Notes: generated by a model not told the origin, from the letters alone. DNA of 64,000 nucleotides from CAZNPL01 sp964574815 (GCA_964574815.1 CAZNPL010000003.1:124001-188000), one strand, 5' to 3'; counted from the first letter of the stretch, positions 54,889 through 63,687 are shown. Numbers and translations are program-made.

Positions 54889-56247
54889 TCACAAGCCGTA
54901 TTCTCGGATCTTACGCTGGAGCGTGCGCACACTGATCCCGAGCAACTTGCTGGCCTCGGTCCGACAACGACCCGTTTCCTCCAGTGCCAATCGGATGGCC
55001 TCGCGTTCAAGTTCATCGAGCGACAGCCTCGGCTTCACGATGGACCGGCTCGCTTGGCGTGGCCGGGCACTTGCAATCGGCTCCGGCAGGTGTGAGACAT
55101 CGATAACGTCGCCGGTCGAAGTCACAAGGATGCGCTCAAGTGTGTTGCGAAGCTGGCGCACGTTGCCCGGCCAAGCGTAGCCCTGCAGTAGCGCAAGGGC
55201 TTCGGATGTCACTTCACGCGGGGATTGATCGTTCTCGCTGGCGAGCTGTTTGACAAAGGCATGGACCAGGATCGGAATGTCTTCGGGCCGTTCCCGGAGC
55301 GGCGGCAGCTCGATCTTGACGACGTTCAAGCGGTAATAGAGGTCCTCGCGGAACTTACCCTCGGCCACGAGTGCTTCGAGGTCGCAGTTGGTGGACACGA
55401 CGATGCGCACGTCGACGGGCACCTCTTCGCTTTTGCCGATCGGTGCGACGGTATGGGACTCGACGCTGCGAAGCAGCTTGCTCTGCAGTCCGAAGGGCAT
55501 CTCACCGATCTCGTCTATCAAAAGGGTGCCGCCGTTGGCAGACCGGAACTTACCCGCCCGGCGCCCGGTAGCCCCGGTGAATGCTCCCTTCTCGTGTCCG
55601 AACAGCTCGCTTTCGACCAGTGTTTCCGGCAGGGCCGCACAATTCAACGCAACAAAGGGCCGCTCACGTCGGGCGCTGGTGTAGTGCAGCGCTCGTGCTA
55701 CGAGTTCCTTGCCGGTGCCACTTTCGCCCACAATGAGCACCGTACTTCGGGTGTCCGCGACCATACGAATGGTCTCGAAAACCCGGCGCATGGACTCGCT
55801 GGTACCGAGAATGTTGGCGAAGCCGTACTTCTCCTGGAGCTCGCAGTGGAGGGCGGCAATCTGAGCTGCAAGATGTGATTTCTCGCAAGCCTGCCGCACC
55901 AGGTGGGCCAGCTCGTGCGGATTCGCCGGCTTGGTGACGTAGTGAAAGGCGCCGGACTTCAATGCACTGACGGCAAGAGTCTCGCTGCCATGGCCGGTCA
56001 GCACAATGACGGGCGCGTGCGGGATCTCCTCACGGGCGATGCGGAGCAGTTCGATCCCGTCCATTCCCGGCATTTCCAGATCCGTCACCATTGCGCAGAA
56101 GCCGTCGGTAAAGTGCTCGATCGCCTCCCTCCCGCTTGCAATCGCAATGACATCAAACCCGTGGTCCTCCAGGAACAACTGGGTTGCTTCCCGGCTCTTC
56201 GCTTCGTCCTCGACTAGAAGTACTCTTGGGCGCTCGGTATCGGTCAT
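54889..56247 (-). CDS. NtrC-family sigma-54 response regulator
   Basis: A 452-aa three-domain regulator. The receiver (~5-120) has the phosphoacceptor Asp in 'CAMVTDLEMPGMDG' and 'VIVLTGHGSETLAVSALKSGAFHYVTKP'. The AAA+ domain (~145-380) has 'GESGTGKE', a canonical 'GAFTGA' loop and 'LLIDEIGEM'. The Fis HTH ends 'EASKLLGISVRTLQRKIREYGL'. It overlaps its histidine kinase by 4 bases. Unlike the other two activators here, its sigma-54 loop is normal and it has no PAS domain. Confidence 0.95.
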   Translation of the reverse strand: MTDTERPRVLLVEDEAKSREATQLFLEDHGFDVIAIASGREAIEHFTDGFCAMVTDLEMPGMDGIELLRIAREEIPHAPVIVLTGHGSETLAVSALKSGAFHYVTKPANPHELAHLVRQACEKSHLAAQIAALHCELQEKYGFANILGTSESMRRVFETIRMVADTRSTVLIVGESGTGKELVARALHYTSARRERPFVALNCAALPETLVESELFGHEKGAFTGATGRRAGKFRSANGGTLLIDEIGEMPFGLQSKLLRSVESHTVAPIGKSEEVPVDVRIVVSTNCDLEALVAEGKFREDLYYRLNVVKIELPPLRERPEDIPILVHAFVKQLASENDQSPREVTSEALALLQGYAWPGNVRQLRNTLERILVTSTGDVIDVSHLPEPIASARPRQASRSIVKPRLSLDELEREAIRLALEETGRCRTEASKLLGISVRTLQRKIREYGL

Positions 56248-57566
56248 GAGTCGGTCGCACCAGCCTCCTGGTGGCTACGCAGTCTCAGCGCTTTCCGTCT
56301 CGCGGCGCTGGCGACCGGCAGGCAAACGGAGAAGCTTGTACCCTTGCCCGGCTGAGAATCAACGCCTATGTTGCCACCGGCCGCGTCGACGATCCTCTTG
56401 ACGATCGCGAGTCCCATCCCGTTCCCTGCCGGCTTGGTGGAGTAGAAAGCGTCGAAAATGCGCCGGAGCTTGTCGTCCGGAATGCCGCATCCGGTGTCAC
56501 ACACGCTGAAACAGACGTCGCGTGTGAGCGGCTCGTTAACAATGCGTACTGTCATCGCACCGCCGTCGGGCATCGAGTCCGCCGCATTCTGAGCCAGATT
56601 CAGCAGCACCTGACGAAGTTTCCGACGGTCGATGATTACATTCAATGTGTCAGCGCTGGGCTCGACTTCCACGTTTGTTTCGATTCTCTGCTCGTTGAAT
56701 TCAGGTTTGAGAAAGTCAACGACCTCGCGTGCCAATTCGGCCAGGTTCAGCTCCTCGGGCTTGTCGGCCGGGGGGCGACCGTAGGCCAGAAATGCGCTGA
56801 CGACATCCTGAAGGCGCAGAACTTCGCTCTCCAGGTGCTCGAGCTGCTTCATGGCCACGTCAAGTTGGGGCTTATCCGGCCTGTTCATCCGGGAGCGGAT
56901 CACTTCAACCTGCATGCGCATGGCATTGAGCGGGTTGCGCACCTCGTGCGCGAGGCCGCTGGCAAGTTTGCCGACTTCCGCCATGCGCGTCGCCTCTTCG
57001 GCACGCTTGCGGTCGGTCAGATCACGCCCGATCGCCGAGGCGCCGGTGATTCTGCCGGAAGCGTCGACAATGGGCGATAACGAGACCGACACGGTCACCC
57101 GCTCCCCGTCCTTTCTGAGCCGCTCCGTCTCGTGATGCTGAATGCGCTCGCCGCGGCCGATGCGGCTCAGCATGTTCGCGAGCTCTTCCCGAAGATCGGG
57201 TGGCACCAGAAGTGAAATTGGACGGCCTTTGACCTCATCGGGCGTGTATCCGTAAAGGCGTTCGGCCCCCTTGTTCCAACTGGTGATCGTTCCGTCGAGG
57301 GTCTTGCCCACGATGGCGTCGTCGGAGGACTCGACAATGGCGGCGAGCTGGCGCTGATCGCGGTCGGCTCGTTTGCGTTCGAAGTACAGTAGAACGGCGG
57401 TGACGGCTACGAAGGCGCCGTTTCTCAGTATCTCCGTGTGGAGCAGCAACTCCGGATCGTCCGTCAAGGTCGCAAGCAGCCAGTCCGATACAAAAAACCA
57501 GGTGCCTGCAACCAGCACATACAGGCCCGCAATACGACCTGCAGAGTCAAGGGCAAATGACCTCAT
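56244..57566 (-). CDS. PAS-containing sensor histidine kinase
   Basis: A 440-aa membrane kinase partnered with the NtrC-type regulator. Two N-terminal helices ('IAGLYVLVAGTWFFVSDWLLA', 'GAFVAVTAVLLYFE') frame a very short periplasmic loop, so sensing is probably in the cytoplasmic PAS domain (~75-190, 'AIVESSDDAIVGKTLDGTI'). The HisKA box is 'ASGLAHEVRNPLNAMRMQVE'. The ATPase has 'QNAADSMPDGG', 'DTGCGIPDDKL' and 'GNGMGLAIVKRI'. No ligand is evident. Confidence 0.94.
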   Translation of the reverse strand: MRSFALDSAGRIAGLYVLVAGTWFFVSDWLLATLTDDPELLLHTEILRNGAFVAVTAVLLYFERKRADRDQRQLAAIVESSDDAIVGKTLDGTITSWNKGAERLYGYTPDEVKGRPISLLVPPDLREELANMLSRIGRGERIQHHETERLRKDGERVTVSVSLSPIVDASGRITGASAIGRDLTDRKRAEEATRMAEVGKLASGLAHEVRNPLNAMRMQVEVIRSRMNRPDKPQLDVAMKQLEHLESEVLRLQDVVSAFLAYGRPPADKPEELNLAELAREVVDFLKPEFNEQRIETNVEVEPSADTLNVIIDRRKLRQVLLNLAQNAADSMPDGGAMTVRIVNEPLTRDVCFSVCDTGCGIPDDKLRRIFDAFYSTKPAGNGMGLAIVKRIVDAAGGNIGVDSQPGKGTSFSVCLPVASAARRKALRLRSHQEAGATDS

Positions 57567-57709
57567 GATTGGGCCTCCCGCGTCCCACGCCGGGGCACAT
57601 CCCGAGTGCGCAGAATCGCATTTTCGGGCTCCTTACCCGTCGGCGTCAAATGGCGATGCGGAGGGAGCGCGGCGGTGGCTTCCCTGTGGCGGTAGCACCT
57701 CGCGTCAAG

Positions 57710-58075
57710 TCAGGAATGCTTGACGACACTGTTGGAAATGGCTCCGAGCAGTTCGTCCGGAGCGACGGGTTTGGGCAGGAACAAACGGGCCCCGAGTACA
57801 AAGCTTCGCTCCTTCACCTGCGGTGAATCATCGGCGCTGATGACAATCGCCGGGATGGGCCTGATCCGCGTTCTCGCCTCGCGTACCAACGTGAAGCCGT
57901 CCAGATCAGGCATGTGCACATCGATGATCGCAACGTCGATGTCGCAGGAACAAAGCAAGTCCAGGCCCTGTCGGCCGTTGAATGCCTTGATCGCGCGGTG
58001 GCCGTGATCCTCCAGGTAGAGAGCGACCGCCTCGACAAAAGCATGGTCGTCGTCAACGATCATTACTCTGGACAT
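57710..58075 (-). CDS. Stand-alone receiver-domain response regulator
   Basis: A 121-aa CheY-like protein: acidic pocket 'MIVDDDHAFVEAVALYLEDHG', phosphoacceptor Asp in 'VAIIDVHMPDLDGF', 'VISADDSPQ' and Lys in 'LFLPKPVAPDELL'. There is no output domain. It has its own sigma-54 promoter and lies 143 bases ahead of the kinase/regulator pair on the same strand. It may act in a phosphorelay with that kinase. Confidence 0.9.
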   Translation of the reverse strand: MSRVMIVDDDHAFVEAVALYLEDHGHRAIKAFNGRQGLDLLCSCDIDVAIIDVHMPDLDGFTLVREARTRIRPIPAIVISADDSPQVKERSFVLGARLFLPKPVAPDELLGAISNSVVKHS

Positions 58076-58152
58076 GGAATCTACCTACGCAACCCAAGCG
58101 ATGCTGCACAGCGCCTCCGGCCGTCCGACTTGCCGGCGGCCATCGAAGTCAG

Positions 58153-58168
58153 GGCAAGCGCTGTGCCA
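58153..58168 (-). promoter_or_regulatory. Sigma-54 promoter for the receiver-protein operon
   Basis: The minus strand reads TGGCACAGCGCTTGCC: GG at 58167-58166, 10 bases, GC at 58155-58154. Only the last base of TGGCACG and the base after TTGC differ from consensus. The start is expected near 58142, about 67 bases before the gene. Confidence 0.78.
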
Positions 58169-58216
58169 GTCAAAAGCGGTGCCGACTTGACCGCATGACT
58201 CCTTGGAACGACGAAC

Positions 58217-58239
58217 GCTCCGGACAAGATGTCCGGAGC
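58217..58239. promoter_or_regulatory. Perfect inverted repeat between divergent sigma-54 promoters
   Basis: GCTCCGGACA and TGTCCGGAGC form a perfect 10-bp inverted repeat with a 3-base centre (AGA). It lies 50 bases behind the minus-strand -24 element and 112 bases ahead of the plus-strand one. A binding site for the regulator is more likely than a terminator, because neither neighbouring transcript ends here. Otherwise 58076-58641 holds only the two promoters. Confidence 0.5.
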
Positions 58240-58349
58240 AGCGTGGGGCTGGCCAATCTGGCCGGGCTTGGCCGTGCTGCGCCGCACACATTCCAGGCCT
58301 CACCGTGATTCTGAAGCCCTGAGCACGAGTTTCTGTCAACGGTTGTGCG

Positions 58350-58365
58350 TGGCACTCAGGATGCT
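58350..58365 (+). promoter_or_regulatory. Sigma-54 promoter for the Mrp ATPase operon
   Basis: TGGCACTCAGGATGCT carries GG at 58351-58352 and GC at 58363-58364 with the exact 10-base gap. It deviates from the consensus at the seventh -24 base and the first T of TTGC. The start would be near 58375, some 265 bases before the proposed ATG at 58642. Confidence 0.65.
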
Positions 58366-58641
58366 ATCGGTCAGTGAGATAAGTCCGCCTCGGTGTATGA
58401 GCGGACGTTCGCATGGAGTCTCGAGGTGACGCCGACGGCTTAAACATGCAGCCAGCGGTCGGCCGTATTGCGCCCCTGGGAAGACGTCCCGGCCCGCGGT
58501 GAGAACCGCAGCGATTTCGGGCTTGCTTGTCGCCAATTTACCAGGTGTGCACCGGAGCGCCTCGACACTCCGAATGACGACACAGAAAGCCCGGGACCTT
58601 CGGGATTTTCCGGTGGGACCAGGTGCAGACTGGAGACTCAC

Positions 58642-59652
58642 ATGGCGCCCAATCCTGAGCATCGTGGTGTTGCAGCTGAAAGCGTGCAAGCCTCGGCGGA
58701 GAAAACCGGCAGCAGCGCACGGGAAGGGAGAAAGAACTCGGCTGAATCGGAGCCTCACTCCGACCGCGCCACCCAATCGCACAACGAAAAAGGACCTCGC
58801 CAAGTTGACTCCGCCCAGGAGGCTGCGGACAGGGAGCGGCTGGAGAGACGTCTGTCCCGAATCCATCACAAGATCCTCGTACTATCCGGCAAGGGGGGTG
58901 TCGGCAAGAGTACCGTTGCCGCGAACCTGGCCGCCTCGCTCGCGCAGGCGGGCAAAAGAGTGGGGTTGCTCGATGTCGATGTTCACGGTCCCAGCATCCC
59001 GAAACTGTTGGGACTTACCGGACGCGAAATCGTCGGCGATTCCGATGGAATACGGCCTGTGAGGACGAAGGACAATCTGGCCGTCATGTCGATCGGATTC
59101 CTTTTGCGCGGGAGTGGTGACGCGGTGATCTGGCGAGGCCCCCTGAAGCACGGCGTGATCCGCCAGTTTCTCCGGGATGTCACGTGGGGTGAGTTGGACT
59201 ACCTCGTCGTGGACTCTCCTCCTGGCACCGGCGACGAGCCCCTTTCGGTCGCGCAACTCGTGGGCTCAGGAGCCGGCGCGGTGCTCGTCACGACGCCGCA
59301 GGACCTGGCGATCGCAGATGTGCGGCGTTGCGTCTCATTCTGCCGCACCGTGTCGCTGCCCGTTATTGGCATCGTGGAAAACATGAGCGGCCTTGTATGC
59401 CCCAAGTGTGGCGAGCGCATCGATGTGTTCATGGCCGGCGGGGGGAGAGCCTTGGCTGATGAGACGAAGGTTCCCTTCCTTGGGTCGGTTCCGATCGATC
59501 CGAAGATCGCGTCATCCGGTGACGCAGGAACGCCTTTCGTTGAAGCGCGGGAAGATGCGCCCAGCGAAAGGGCATTTGCCCAGATTGTTCGCGCCATCAC
59601 GACTCAAAGGGAGTGCACTTCCGCCAAGTCGGCCGGGACGGTCCGGACATAG
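58642..59652 (+). CDS. Mrp/NBP35-family iron-sulfur carrier ATPase
   Basis: 336 aa from ATG 58642 (GGAG seven bases upstream). The frame is open 58 codons further but without family similarity. The first ~75 residues are a hydrophilic, probably disordered tail. The ATPase follows: 'KILVLSGKGGVGKSTVAANLA' (deviant Walker A), 'LLDVDVHGPSIPKLLG', 'LDYLVVDSPPGTGDEPLSV', and the cluster-bridging 'MSGLVCPKCGERIDVF' (CPxC). Mrp proteins dimerise around a 4Fe-4S cluster and donate it to targets. In orange-protein operons an Mrp homologue is fused or adjacent to NifX; here they are separate. Confidence 0.92.
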   Translation: MAPNPEHRGVAAESVQASAEKTGSSAREGRKNSAESEPHSDRATQSHNEKGPRQVDSAQEAADRERLERRLSRIHHKILVLSGKGGVGKSTVAANLAASLAQAGKRVGLLDVDVHGPSIPKLLGLTGREIVGDSDGIRPVRTKDNLAVMSIGFLLRGSGDAVIWRGPLKHGVIRQFLRDVTWGELDYLVVDSPPGTGDEPLSVAQLVGSGAGAVLVTTPQDLAIADVRRCVSFCRTVSLPVIGIVENMSGLVCPKCGERIDVFMAGGGRALADETKVPFLGSVPIDPKIASSGDAGTPFVEAREDAPSERAFAQIVRAITTQRECTSAKSAGTVRT

Positions 59653-59859
59653 ACCAAGCCTTGGCGTGGAGAGTGGGCGTTGCCACCATGGTTGCGAAGA
59701 ATCGAAGCCCGTACGAGTATTTACCGGAGCATGAGGGACCGGCCCGGAGGTTTGCAGCGCTGAACCGCAAGCGCTTTGCCGTAGCGACCGGCGCATGCGC
59801 CTCGCGCCAGGCCTTCACCACTCGTCGGCACAATATCCGGCAAATGGCGGAGACCGCCC

Positions 59860-60318
59860 GTGGAATCTGAGGCCAACCAAGTTCTTCCGCCCGGAATCCG
59901 GTCCGAAGCGCATCAGAACTGCGTTGTTTGCGGTACAGCCAACAACCGCGGCTTGCGGATCGAGTTCCACGCGTCGGAGGACGGGAGCGTACACGCCAGT
60001 TTTGATTGCACGAAGGCCTACGAGGGATATTCGAACGTCCTCCATGGCGGAGTAGTCTCCGCGCTCCTTGACGGGGCGATGACGAACTGCCTGTTCGCAC
60101 ATGGACATCCCGGCGTCACTGCCGAACTCGTCGTGCGTTTTCGGCACCCCGTCCGGACCGGCGTCCCGGTGACCGTGCGGGCGTGGATAGAGCGCTGCGC
60201 TCCGCCCTTGCATGTGCTCAAAGCGGAGCTGGTGCAGGACGAACAGATCAGGGCGACGGCATCGGGCAAATTCCTGCGACAGGAGCGTCTCGAAGCGGAG
60301 GGTCTTTCGGTCCGATGA
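59860..60318 (+). CDS. Hotdog-fold thioesterase (PaaI-like)
   Basis: 152 aa from a GTG start with GGAGA upstream. The 4HBT pattern is 'GYSNVLHGGVVSALLDGAMTNCLF', with the conserved H-G-G and the catalytic Asp of this family, then 'TAELVVRFRHPVRTGVPVTVRA'. An N-terminal 'NCVVCGTANNRGLRI' resembles the CFGCG lead of many such proteins. It should hydrolyse acyl-CoA thioesters, though the substrate is unknown. Its stop overlaps the next ATG (ATGA). Confidence 0.87.
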   Translation: MESEANQVLPPGIRSEAHQNCVVCGTANNRGLRIEFHASEDGSVHASFDCTKAYEGYSNVLHGGVVSALLDGAMTNCLFAHGHPGVTAELVVRFRHPVRTGVPVTVRAWIERCAPPLHVLKAELVQDEQIRATASGKFLRQERLEAEGLSVR

Positions 60319-61160
60319 GTCACGTCGTTCGTATGACCGTGCTTGTAAACAACAGCGTGCAACGGCGCGGCTTGTTGGCGGAGCACGGTTTCGCGTTATG
60401 GATTGAAGTTGGCGGCCGGCATTTGTTACTCGATACGGGCCAAGGGGCCGTCTTGGCACACAATGCCCGGGAGTTGAATGTCCGTTTACAGCAAACTGAC
60501 GCGGTCGTCCTGAGCCACGGACACTACGATCACACCGGTGGACTGGCTGCGGTGTTGCAGGCCGCGCCGAAAGCCAGCGTGTACGCCCACCCGGCCGCAC
60601 TCCTGCCAAAGTACACGCGACGCCCCGACGGAACATGCCGCGCCATCGGCATTCCTCCTCCATCAGAAAGCGCTGTTGCCGAGCATGAGGATACGTGCAT
60701 ATGGACGAAGAGTTCCACAGGAATTGCAAGCGGGATATTTGTGACCGGAGAGATTCCGCGCCGCACCAACTATGAGGATACGGGCGGACCGTTTTTTACT
60801 GATCCGGATTGTCGCGAACCGGATTCTCTGCCTGATGATCAGGCGATGTTCTTCGAGTGCCGCCCCGGAACCGTGGTCGCGCTGGGATGTGGCCACGCGG
60901 GAGTCGTCAACACGCTTCAATACGTGCGAGGACTTACGGGGGGGAAACCGATCTATGCGGTCATCGGCGGCATGCACCTTGTCACGGCATCACCCGAACG
61001 CTTGAGCCGGACGGTCGAGGACCTTCGCGAACTCGATGTGCAGCGACTCGGGCCGGCCCACTGCACCGGTCCGGCGGCGGTCGTGGAGCTGTGGAATGCG
61101 TTTCCCGGCAGGTGCTTTGCATGCCCTGTCGGAACGAGCATGGAATTTATGGTCGCTTAA
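60315..61160 (+). CDS. Metallo-beta-lactamase-fold hydrolase (MptE/ribofuranosylaminobenzene-synthase-like group)
   Basis: 281 aa. The start overlaps the thioesterase stop by 4 bases. The N-terminus 'MTVLVNNSVQRRGLLAEHGFALWIE' and the binuclear metal motif 'VVLSHGHYDHTGG' place it with MBL proteins annotated as 7,8-dihydropterin-6-methyl-4-(ribofuranosyl)aminobenzene 5'-phosphate synthase-like. Later ligands are in 'GCGHAGVVNTLQYV', 'GGMHL' and 'GPAHCTGP'. Family members are common in anaerobes and archaea, and the named activity is doubtful for most. Confidence 0.85.
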   Translation: MSHVVRMTVLVNNSVQRRGLLAEHGFALWIEVGGRHLLLDTGQGAVLAHNARELNVRLQQTDAVVLSHGHYDHTGGLAAVLQAAPKASVYAHPAALLPKYTRRPDGTCRAIGIPPPSESAVAEHEDTCIWTKSSTGIASGIFVTGEIPRRTNYEDTGGPFFTDPDCREPDSLPDDQAMFFECRPGTVVALGCGHAGVVNTLQYVRGLTGGKPIYAVIGGMHLVTASPERLSRTVEDLRELDVQRLGPAHCTGPAAVVELWNAFPGRCFACPVGTSMEFMVA

Positions 61161-61318
61161 GCACTATGCATCCAAGCAGGGAAGGCGGCCCGCAGGCATG
61201 CAATGAACATAAGGAAAACATACGGAATACTTTGGGGGGCCTGCCCACGGAAGAACTGGTTTGCCTCCGTTGGCAATGAGAAGGCACATATCGAGCTGCC
61301 TTGGGGGCGTGGGAAGTG

Positions 61319-62095
61319 ATGAAGGATTGGGACGAGACGGAGATCTCCAGAGCGATCGTCAGTGCCTACGCCAGCAGGCTGAATGATTGCATCGTGAGCG
61401 ACGTGCTGGTTGTCGGGGCCGGACCGTCAGGCATGTTGGCCGGTCTGTCTCTCGCCCGACGGGGTTTCAAGGTGACGCTTGTAGAGAAGCGGCTGTCTCC
61501 AGGCGGAGGCCTGTGGGGAGGGGCCATGGGCATGAACCAGATTGTGGTGGAGGACAATGCGCTCCCGCTGCTTGAAGAGGTCGGAGCTCGACATGAGTCC
61601 TGGCGCGGCGCTTTGCACACAGCCGACGCCGTTGAGTTGGCGGCCGGCCTTTGCTTCAAGGCGGCTCAGGCCGGCGTAGTGATGCTGAATCTGGTGACCG
61701 TCGAGGATGTGTGCGTCCGTCAGGGGCAAGTTATGGGGGCGGTCGTGAATCGTAGCGTGCTCGGCGAATCGCTTCCGATAGACCCGGTTGTGCTCTCTGC
61801 CAAGGCTACGATCGACGCGACGGGGCATGAGGCGGTTGTGGTGCAGGCCCTTGGCCGAAGGGGGCTGCTGGCGAATATCGGGACCGCCCAAGCACACGGC
61901 GAAGGGCCGATGGACGCCGCCGCCGGAGAGGCGTTTGTCGTTGAGAACGTTGCGGAAGTATTCCCGGGGCTCTGGGTCACCGGCATGAGCGTTTGCGCGA
62001 CGTTCGGTGGACCGCGCATGGGTCCGGTTTTCGGCGGGATGCTTCGCTCAGGGAGGCGCGTGGCCGACCTCGTAGCGGCCGCCCTGGCGGAGTAG
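61319..62095 (+). CDS. thi4: Thi4-type thiazole synthase (ribulose-1,5-diphosphate synthase/Thi4 family)
   Basis: 258 aa from ATG 61319. The dinucleotide-binding motif is 'SDVLVVGAGPSGMLAGLSLARRG', then 'GGGLWGGAMGMNQIVVED' and the C-terminal 'GLWVTGMSVCATFGGPRMGPVFGGMLRSG'. These are the hallmarks of archaeal-type Thi4, which makes adenosine-diphosphate thiazole for thiamine using NAD and sulfide. In yeast the sulfur donor is a Cys before M-D-P and in archaeal proteins a His before V-D-P. Here the same place reads 'SLPIDPV', with Pro. No TPP riboswitch is visible upstream. Thiamine would serve the Kor enzyme encoded nearby. Confidence 0.85.
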   Translation: MKDWDETEISRAIVSAYASRLNDCIVSDVLVVGAGPSGMLAGLSLARRGFKVTLVEKRLSPGGGLWGGAMGMNQIVVEDNALPLLEEVGARHESWRGALHTADAVELAAGLCFKAAQAGVVMLNLVTVEDVCVRQGQVMGAVVNRSVLGESLPIDPVVLSAKATIDATGHEAVVVQALGRRGLLANIGTAQAHGEGPMDAAAGEAFVVENVAEVFPGLWVTGMSVCATFGGPRMGPVFGGMLRSGRRVADLVAAALAE

Positions 62096-62151
62096 CTCGT
62101 ATCGCCAAGGGAATTGTGGCGCTGCATCGGTGGTGGGGTGTCGCGAGACCA

Positions 62152-63687
62152 ATGAATCGTTTTGAGCCCTTGTTGGTGTTGAATATCCTGCTGGGATTGG
62201 CCGGTGCGGTCATAAGTTACAACCTGCTGGTCAAACACGTGGAGACGAGTACTGGCATCTCGTGGTTTGATGCCACCTGCGAAGCCACAGATGAGGAGGA
62301 GAGTGCTCGAAGCTGCGACGAAGTCATGGCCAGCGCGTGGGGCACGCTTCCGCCGGTTCCGACAAGCGTCGCTCCGAGCAAGCGTTACGAGCCGGTGTCG
62401 GTTCTCGGCGCATTCAAGATGCGGCCGCGGCCGGTCGCGCTTTTCGGGATGCTCTACTTTACAGTAATGACTGCATGGTATGTCGCCGTCGGGCGTCCTG
62501 ATTACCGCCGGCGCTATTGGCAGCTTTTGCCGCTGACTCTTAACATCCTGGGAGTCGGCGGTGCCTTGTTCTTTTCCTACATCATGTTCTTCACCGAGCT
62601 ACAGGCCTGGTGCCCGTGGTGCTTGGTGGCGCACGTTTGTAACGGCGTGATGCTGGTCGGCTCGGTCTTGCTTTGGCCGCGGACGGACGGCAGGCTCTCC
62701 AGGCGGACTGCACATGATACCTCGGATGGAGTTGCGGAAGGTCAGGGTGCCAAGGCGAGTACACTTTTGAACCGGTGCGCAGAGAGCCTTTGCGAAGGCA
62801 CGGGCGTGGGGTGCAATCCGGGGTGCGACGGCGAGGTGGCTCGCCGGGCTGAGGCATCGGCGGGACACGACACGGCGCATCATCCCTACGGCCGTCTTGT
62901 CTTTGTCGTACTTCTGGCGGTCGGCGCTCTGATCGCCGCTGAGGGGTATCATTACGAATACCTCAGCAAGGCGCGGGACCACGAACAACTTCGCGCAGCA
63001 TTCGCCAAGCTCGATGGCGAGATGAAGCAGGTCCGCAATCATGCCAAGACCCTGTTCTCGCTGTTTCAAGCGAGTGAGAAAAAAGACATACCTCTGCGGG
63101 ACGATGCCCCCGTCAAGAATCCGGGCCCCGATCATCTTGTCGCTGTCGTGATCAGTGACTTTCGGTGCCCGCATTGCGCCCGATTCGCGGAATACATGAA
63201 AGAAGTCGTCGAGCCGATGTTCGACGGTCATCTGGCGGTAACGTTCAAACACTTTCCGGCGGATACAACGTGTAACCGGCACATACGACGAACCCTGCAT
63301 CCCAAGGCCTGCCTGGCCTCTGCAGCAGCGGAGGCCGCGCGGACACTTGGCGGCGCGGATGCCTTTTGGCGGGCGCACGATCTGCTTTTCGCGTCGCAGG
63401 ATCGGCTGCGGGACGGTTCATTCTATATGGATCTGGCCGATCGCCTGGGACTGGATGAAGAACAGTTCGTTGAAGCATGGGCGTCTGAAGCCGTCATGGA
63501 GCGCATCTCGGAAGACATTGAGTTGGCCATGGCAATCAATTTGAGGGGGACTCCCGCGGTCTATATCGAAGGCCGGCACGTTCCGTCCCTCTCGCGTGAG
63601 CAGGATGTGTTTTGGAAGGAGATTAGTCGTCGTTATGAGTATCGGTTGCGGGCCCGACGGCACCGCCGCACTTCGAGCATGAAGTGA
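62152..63687 (+). CDS. VKOR-DsbA fusion, disulfide-forming membrane protein
   Basis: 511 aa from ATG 62152; a GTG slightly upstream cannot be excluded. The N-terminal ~200 residues are a vitamin-K-epoxide-reductase-type membrane domain: first helix 'LLVLNILLGLAGAVISYNLLV', loop cysteines in 'ATCEATDEEESARSCDEVM', then the redox pair 'QAWCPWCLVAHVCN'. A Cys-rich linker ('RCAESLCEGTGVGCNPGCDG') and another helix lead to a DsbA-like thioredoxin domain with 'DFRCPHCARFAEYMKEV' and the cis-Pro loop 'RGTPAVYIEG'. It should oxidise exported proteins and pass electrons to quinone, suiting the many Cys-rich exoproteins here. Confidence 0.9.
   Translation: MNRFEPLLVLNILLGLAGAVISYNLLVKHVETSTGISWFDATCEATDEEESARSCDEVMASAWGTLPPVPTSVAPSKRYEPVSVLGAFKMRPRPVALFGMLYFTVMTAWYVAVGRPDYRRRYWQLLPLTLNILGVGGALFFSYIMFFTELQAWCPWCLVAHVCNGVMLVGSVLLWPRTDGRLSRRTAHDTSDGVAEGQGAKASTLLNRCAESLCEGTGVGCNPGCDGEVARRAEASAGHDTAHHPYGRLVFVVLLAVGALIAAEGYHYEYLSKARDHEQLRAAFAKLDGEMKQVRNHAKTLFSLFQASEKKDIPLRDDAPVKNPGPDHLVAVVISDFRCPHCARFAEYMKEVVEPMFDGHLAVTFKHFPADTTCNRHIRRTLHPKACLASAAAEAARTLGGADAFWRAHDLLFASQDRLRDGSFYMDLADRLGLDEEQFVEAWASEAVMERISEDIELAMAINLRGTPAVYIEGRHVPSLSREQDVFWKEISRRYEYRLRARRHRRTSSMK

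Noticed and set aside
61271..61286. Possible eighth sigma-54 promoter (TGGCAATGAGAAGGCA) before thi4
   Set aside because: The GG-N10-GC spacing is correct, but the -12 half is AGGC and the -24 half lacks CACG, so it is too weak to call.
61161..61318. Possible TPP riboswitch upstream of thi4
   Set aside because: I looked for the CUGAGA and ACCUGAUC-type conserved segments and did not find them in order.
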